Part shown: positions 60,132 through 64,000 of the stretch, piece by piece
Layout of the letters: every line of letters starts with the position of its first letter
How positions within the stretch are numbered: position 1 is the stretch's first letter
Source: JANPPS01 sp965246925
Lineage (GTDB): Bacteria; Pseudomonadota; Alphaproteobacteria; Acetobacterales; Acetobacteraceae
Direction of reading: 5' to 3'
Assembly: GCA_965246925.1 (NCBI GenBank)
Contig: OZ251994.1
Location: 1,798,001-1,862,000 of the forward strand
DNA length: 64,000 nt
The notes under the pieces: generated by a model
Told to the model about the DNA's origin: nothing
The model's database searches: none
What the model saw: the letters and a program-made list of their open reading frames with translations, nothing else
Position numbers and translations under genes: made by a program

Positions 60132-60891
60132 GCGCGTCCGGTGCAGACGAAGGAGGGGTTCTCCCACAGCGGCTTCCCATAGGTGAGCGGCGCGCCGTCC
60201 ATGTCGCACAGGCGGCCGCCGGCGGCTTCCAGCACGGCTTGGGGGGCGGCGGTGTCCCACTCCATCGTGCGGCCGAAGCGAGGGTAGAGGTCGGCCGCAC
60301 CCTCCGCCAGCCGCACGATCTTGAGCGCGGATCCCATATGGGTCACGCTGGTGACGGGCCGGCCCTGCAGGAATTTGTCCAGCCGCGGGTCCGCCGCATA
60401 GGCCCGGCTTGCGAGCACGGCCAGGCCTTCCGTAGGGACGGCACGGGCGCGAATGGCGTGCTCTCCGGCGCCGTTGCGCTTCCAGGCGCGTCCGCTGGGG
60501 ATGTGCCCGCCATACAGCTCGCCATAGGCGGGCACCCCCACCGCCCCAGCACGGCGCGGCCGTCGCGCACCAGGCCGATGTTGACGGTAAACTCGTCCCG
60601 CCCGGCGGCGAACTCCCGCGTGCCGTCCAACGGATCCACCAGCCAGTAGGTGTGGTGGGTGTTGGGAATGAGGCCGGCCTCCATCTCCTCCTCCGCCACC
60701 ACGGGAATGCCGGGTGTGGCGGCGCGCAGGCCCTCTGCGATAAGCGCCTCGGCGGCGTGATCGGCTTCGGTTACGGGAGAGCGGTCTAGCTTCCGTGTGG
60801 TTTCGAACCCGCGGGCGCGCACGGCAAGAATAACGGACCCGGCACGCCGGGCCAGGTCGGCGGCAAGGGTGAGAAGGGCGGAGTCGTCCAT
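60128..60891 (-). pseudogene. cysQ: 3'(2'),5'-bisphosphate nucleotidase, frameshifted
   Basis: The N-terminal part (60891 to about 60550) has EADHAAEALI, AEEEMEAG and the metal motif WLVDPLDGTREFAAG; the C-terminal part continues in another frame with SVTHMGSALKIVRLAEGAADL and RTMEWDTAAPQAVL, both typical of CysQ. The switch occurs at a run of four G/C bases (60543-60548): one extra base would restore RAVLG-AVGVPAYGELYGG. The gene is thus one base short, by mutation or sequencing error. Its product would clear PAP formed in sulfate assimilation. Confidence 0.85.
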
Positions 60892-60978
60892 TGGTGGAGC
60901 AGAACACAGGTGACGCGGGGTGCCTAGCGCCGATGCGGCTTAGCCCGGTTCCGTGGCGGCGAAGACCGGGCGTTAGCC

Positions 60979-61815
60979 CTAGGCGAGGAAGTTCAGCAGC
61001 AGTGCGTTGAACCGGTCCTTATGCTCGATCTGGGTCCAGTGCCCGCACCGGCCGAAGACATGCAGTTCGGCGCGAGAGATGAGTTCGAATAGCCGGTGGG
61101 CGTTGGAGACCGGGATCACGCGGTCTTCGCGCCCGTGAAGGATGAGCGCCGGGTGCGCGATGCCGGCGATCTCGGCGTCCGCGAGCGCCAGGGCCGAAAT
61201 CCAGCGCTGGCGGGGCGCTGGAAACATCGAGGCGAACGCCTCGGCGATGCCGGGGCGGGAGGCGGCCTTGAAGCGGAGGGCCGCGAGGTCATCGCTAACG
61301 AGTGCCCCGTCATAGGCGAAGATGCCGAGCAGCTCCCGCATATGCTCCAGTGTATTGCGGTAGCCCCACACTGCATCGAGGCCGGGCGTGAGGCCGAACT
61401 CGACGCCGACGCTGCCCATCAGCACCAGCCGCCTGACGCGGTCCGGGTGGAAGGCGGCCAGCGCCAGCGCCATGCTACCGCCGAACGAGTTACCCACGAC
61501 ATCGACCTGCGCGAGATCCAGCTTATCCAGCACGCCCACGATATGGCGGAGCCAGCTGGCCCGTTCGTAGCGGAACCCGTCCGGGCGGTCTGTATAGCCG
61601 AACCCCACGCAATCCGGCGCGATCACCCGGAAACGCTGGGCGAGTGCCGGGATATTGAGCCGCCAGTTGGCCCATGCGGTGACGCCGGGCCCCGATCCAT
61701 GGATCATCAGCACGGGCGGGCCGGCCCCCACGTCGTGCACGTTGGTGCCGATTCCGGCGGCGGTGATGCGCTGCCCTATCTCAGGATTTCCGGCCGTTGT
61801 CGCGGTTTGATCCAT
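60979..61815 (-). CDS. Alpha/beta hydrolase, meta-cleavage product type
   Basis: A 278-residue C-C bond hydrolase. The nucleophile Ser is in VDVVGNSFGGSMALALA, the Asp in LILHGREDRVIPV and the His in FGRCGHWTQIEH. It resembles 2-hydroxymuconic-semialdehyde hydrolases that split ring-cleavage products. It lies 15 bases after the hydratase gene and in the same cluster as an extradiol dioxygenase. Confidence 0.88.
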   Translation of the reverse strand: MDQTATTAGNPEIGQRITAAGIGTNVHDVGAGPPVLMIHGSGPGVTAWANWRLNIPALAQRFRVIAPDCVGFGYTDRPDGFRYERASWLRHIVGVLDKLDLAQVDVVGNSFGGSMALALAAFHPDRVRRLVLMGSVGVEFGLTPGLDAVWGYRNTLEHMRELLGIFAYDGALVSDDLAALRFKAASRPGIAEAFASMFPAPRQRWISALALADAEIAGIAHPALILHGREDRVIPVSNAHRLFELISRAELHVFGRCGHWTQIEHKDRFNALLLNFLA

Positions 61816-61830
61816 GGGGCGATCCGTCCG

Positions 61831-62640
61831 TTAAGGGGTGCCGAACGAGACGGCGACGGTCCCGAGCCCGCCGATGTCAGCCTCGAACTGGTCCCCGGGG
61901 TGGACCGGGACCATGGGGCCCAGCGCGCCGGTGAGCACGATGTCCCCGGCGCGCAGCGGACGTCCGCGCCGGGCGACCTCGGCGGCCAGCCACACCGCGG
62001 CATTCAGCGGGTGGCCCATGCAGTCCGACCCGAATCCCCGGGACACCACCTCACCACCCCGCCGCATGGTCATGGCGGCCCCGCGCAGGTCCAGGCCGTC
62101 CAGCTTCCGCGCCGGGCCACCGAGGACGAACAGGCCGGAGGACGCGTTGTCGGCGATGGTATCGACGATGTGGATGTCCCATCCGGCGATGCGGCTGTCG
62201 ACGATTTCGAAGGCCGGAACCGCGTAGGCGGTGGCGCGAATGACGTCCGCCACCGTGAGGGCGGTGCCGTCCAGGTCATGGCCGAGGATGAGGGCGATCT
62301 CCGCCTCGATCCTGGGTTGCAGCAGCAGGCCCGGTGCGATCTCCGTGCCGTCGCCCACGGCCATATCGGCGAACAGCATGCCGTAATCCGGCTGATGCAC
62401 GCCGAGCTGCCGCTGCACGTGGGGCGAGGTGAGGCCGATCTTCCGCCCGGCCAGGCGCCGCCCGGCGGCGAGGGCCCGGTGCGTGTTGAGGTCCTGCACG
62501 GCGTAGGCGGCATCGAGGTCGCAGGGTGGCAGCAGGTCCCGCACCGGGGTGCAGGGCGTGCCGGTCATGGCGGCAAACAGCCGGTCCGCCGCTTGTGTCC
62601 GGGCGGTTTGGGATTCTTCGCCCGCGGTGATGGTTTCCAA
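61831..62640 (-). CDS. 2-keto-4-pentenoate hydratase family protein
   Basis: A protein of about 269 residues of the MhpD/HpaH/fumarylacetoacetate-hydrolase-like family. It has GRKIGLTSPHVQRQLGVHQP, EAEIALILGHDLDG and ALGPMVPVHPGDQFEADIGG, with metal-binding Glu residues in EAEIA. It hydrates 2-oxopent-4-enoate type dienes in meta-cleavage pathways. A TTG at 62640 is preferred because GGGAGG lies eight bases ahead and a GTG at 62673 would lie inside a palindrome. Both starts are possible. Confidence 0.85.
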   Translation of the reverse strand: METITAGEESQTARTQAADRLFAAMTGTPCTPVRDLLPPCDLDAAYAVQDLNTHRALAAGRRLAGRKIGLTSPHVQRQLGVHQPDYGMLFADMAVGDGTEIAPGLLLQPRIEAEIALILGHDLDGTALTVADVIRATAYAVPAFEIVDSRIAGWDIHIVDTIADNASSGLFVLGGPARKLDGLDLRGAAMTMRRGGEVVSRGFGSDCMGHPLNAAVWLAAEVARRGRPLRAGDIVLTGALGPMVPVHPGDQFEADIGGLGTVAVSFGTP

Positions 62641-62653
62641 CAGATCCGCCTCC

Positions 62654-62676
62654 CACGTGCCGGTAGCCGGCACGTG
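62654..62676. promoter_or_regulatory. Perfect palindrome in the hydratase leader
   Basis: Arms CACGTGCCGG and CCGGCACGTG are separated by TAG. It lies just upstream of the hydratase ribosome binding site and could be an operator or an RNA hairpin. Confidence 0.5.
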
Positions 62677-62709
62677 TCCGTAACCGGCTCACGAAACCTA
62701 GTCAACAAG

Positions 62710-62738
62710 AATCTCGACATTTTACCAGATCGTCGATT
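62710..62738. promoter_or_regulatory. Candidate GntR operator between divergent genes
   Basis: AATCTCGACATT (62710-62721) matches AATCTCGATATT at 63553-63564 in 11 of 12 bases. A diverged inverted arm (ATCGTCGATT, 62729-62738) follows. It lies between the divergent hydratase and GntR genes. Confidence 0.45.
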
Positions 62739-62822
62739 GTGGTGACCGGCGTCGGATTTGCTGATATCGTGCGGCACCGGCCGGCGACCGTTCCGGCCTG
62801 TCCGAGGAAGGCGACCACCGGC

Positions 62823-63554
62823 GTGCCAAAATCACTCTCCGCCCAGCCCATCAGCAGCGCCGGCCCAGACGATCTGACGGCCCTGCGAACCTTGACCGAG
62901 CGCGCCTATGGGGCGCTACGGACCGACATCCTGGCCGGGGTGCTCAAGCCCGACGCCAAGCTGCAGACGGAGGCGTTGAAGATCCGCTACGGCATGGGGG
63001 GCAGCACGTTGCGGGAGGCGCTGACCCGGCTGACCGGTGAGGCGCTGGTCACGTTCGAGGGGCAGCGCGGCTTCCGGGTGGCCGGAACCTCCCGCGAGGA
63101 TTTCGCCGACCTCTGCGACGTGCGCCGAATCGTGGAAGTCGAGGCGCTACGGCGCTCGATCGTGGCCGGGGATGATGCGTGGGAGGCGCGGGTGGTGACC
63201 GCACATCACCGCCTGTCCAAGATCGAGGACCAAATTCCGGCCCGGCTCGAGGCGGTTTATGACGAGTGGGAGAACTGGAACCGGGCATTCCACAAGGCCC
63301 TGATCTCGGCCTGTCCGTCCCGTTGGCTGATCCGCATGCACGACCAGTTGTTTCAGCAGGCCGAGCGCTACCGGCGCATCACCTTCGCGTCCGGACGATT
63401 GCTGCCGCGCAACGTCCAGGCCGAACATGAGGCTATCAAGATCGCCGCCGTGGCCCGGGACGTGGACGCCGCATGCGGGCTGGCGGCCAGCCACATCCTC
63501 CGCACGCTGGCGGTGCTCGACCGGATCGTGACAAGCGAGGCGGACAACCAATAA
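62823..63554 (+). CDS. GntR-family regulator (FadR subfamily)
   Basis: A 243-residue regulator. The winged helix covers residues about 20-85 (RAYGALRTDILAGVLKPDAK, ..MGGSTLREALTRLTGEALVT) and an FCD ligand domain follows (DLCDVRRIVEVEALRRSIVA, then AEHEAIKIAAVARDVDAACG). It probably controls the divergent hydratase/hydrolase genes and the downstream dioxygenase, since a shared motif precedes both. The start GTG at 62823 is likely; the frame is open to 62739. Confidence 0.85.
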   Translation: MPKSLSAQPISSAGPDDLTALRTLTERAYGALRTDILAGVLKPDAKLQTEALKIRYGMGGSTLREALTRLTGEALVTFEGQRGFRVAGTSREDFADLCDVRRIVEVEALRRSIVAGDDAWEARVVTAHHRLSKIEDQIPARLEAVYDEWENWNRAFHKALISACPSRWLIRMHDQLFQQAERYRRITFASGRLLPRNVQAEHEAIKIAAVARDVDAACGLAASHILRTLAVLDRIVTSEADNQ

Positions 63555-63597
63555 TCTCGATATTCCATTTGACAGACGAGATTAAGCTGCACTAGGT
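63552..63597 (+). promoter_or_regulatory. Promoter with operator-like inverted repeat before the dioxygenase
   Basis: Inverted repeat TAATCTCG (63552-63559) and CGAGATTA (63577-63584) brackets a perfect -35 box TTGACA (63569-63574); a weak -10 (CTAGGT) is 17 bases further. The left arm repeats the motif at 62710. Confidence 0.55.
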
Positions 63598-63660
63598 TTC
63601 CGGACAGGAGGCGGCTGGCCCAAGCCAGCGCTGTAAGAACAAGCCGCCGGAGGACGTCCC

Positions 63661-64000
63661 ATGCGCACCACGCCACCCATCCAAGCCGAGCCCATGTTCG
63701 ACGTGGCCCACCTGTCCGCGGTCGAGCTGTATTCCCCAAAGCCCGCCGAAACGGTCGCGTTCTTCACCAAGCTGCTCGGCATGTATGTGGTGGCCGAGCA
63801 GGGCGCTTCGACCTACTTGCGCGGCTACGAGGACCCCTACACCTACTCACTCGTCGTGACGGAGCGGCGGCAGGCGGGCGTGGGCACGGTCACGTTCCGC
63901 ACGCACTCACATCAGGCGCTCGAGCGGCGGGCCAAGGTGCTGGAGGCGAACGGCCGGGGCCGGGGCTGGGTGGACGAAGGGTTCGGGCATGGCCGCGCCT
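63661..64000 (+). CDS. Extradiol ring-cleavage dioxygenase (VOC family), partial
   Basis: The first 113 residues of a vicinal-oxygen-chelate dioxygenase, cut by the window end. MFDVAHLSAVELYSPKPAET carries the first metal-binding His of the N-terminal VOC module, then FFTKLLGMYVVAEQG and the strand YLRGYEDPYTYSLVVTE. Catechol 2,3-dioxygenase-type enzymes open aromatic diols; the hydratase and hydrolase nearby would process the product. AGGA ahead of the ATG at 63661 fixes the start. The catalytic C-terminal module is not visible. Confidence 0.85.
   Translation, partial: MRTTPPIQAEPMFDVAHLSAVELYSPKPAETVAFFTKLLGMYVVAEQGASTYLRGYEDPYTYSLVVTERRQAGVGTVTFRTHSHQALERRAKVLEANGRGRGWVDEGFGHGRA

Overview
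The window is GC-rich, densely packed DNA with many ATGA/TGATG gene overlaps. It looks like an alphaproteobacterial chromosome, most likely Rhodospirillales/Acetobacteraceae. This rests on the rplU-rpmA-obgE-proB order, a RutR-type regulator beside pyrimidine genes, a soxBDAG sarcosine oxidase operon, TadE/TadG genes and exosortase-associated polysaccharide genes. The taxon is an inference; no rRNA gene is present.

Layout. 1-3112: a TRAP transporter (fused DctQM) followed by an RraA-like aldolase and a SnoaL-like protein. 3138-14545: an 11.4-kb integrative and mobilizable element inserted at the 3' end of tRNA-Ser(CGA), with 21-bp direct repeats at both ends. It carries a tyrosine integrase, a phage gpA-like HUH replication protein split into two ATGA-coupled ORFs, a MobQ-type relaxase with a candidate RSF1010-like oriT, and a leftward operon (mobilization accessory protein, HIRAN-domain protein, unknown protein, HExxH protein) with small unknown genes. 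14.6-15.6 kb: tRNA-Ser and an IS1595-type transposase remnant with its likely passenger gene. 15.8-18.2 kb: a TadG-like and two TadE-like genes. 18.2-21.2 kb: rplU, rpmA, obgE, proB. 21.2-23.3 kb: dienelactone hydrolase, a DUF2161 nuclease-fold protein with an apparent CTG start, a stack of four long hairpins, and a DksA-like zinc-finger protein.

23.3-32.9 kb is one leftward nine-gene operon for reductive pyrimidine degradation. PreT/PreA reduce uracil/thymine, dihydropyrimidinase opens the ring, an M20 amidohydrolase removes the carbamoyl group, an NMT1-type ABC transporter imports a substrate, and a RutR-like TetR gene closes the operon. A RutR-like operator overlaps the -10 region of the inferred promoter upstream of preT. 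A rutE-like reductase for malonic semialdehyde lies separately at 47.8 kb. 33.0-40.8 kb: soxB-soxD-soxA-soxG followed by two FAD oxidoreductases (HcnB/HcnC-like), probably for sarcosine or another amine/imino acid.

40.9-45.0 kb: a repeat-rich hypothetical protein and a polar amino-acid ABC transporter. 45.0-48.9 kb: rimI, tsaB, modC, modB, rutE and a NifU-type Fe-S carrier. 49-50.8 kb: a PEP-CTERM secreted protein broken by a frameshift. 51.2-55.9 kb: glutamine amidotransferase, lptF, an FAD-linked 2-hydroxyacid oxidase, an exosortase-A-associated O-glycosylation ligase and an unlisted 46-residue membrane protein. 56-58.4 kb: acyltransferase, GtrA and a glycosyltransferase. 58.5-60.9 kb: PAP2 phosphatase, Sua5/TsaC and a frameshifted cysQ. 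61-64 kb: an aromatic meta-cleavage cluster (hydrolase, hydratase, GntR regulator, extradiol dioxygenase cut by the window end) with matching operator-like repeats in both promoter regions.

Two chromosomal genes (PEP-CTERM and cysQ) show single frameshifts. These could be real or sequencing errors.
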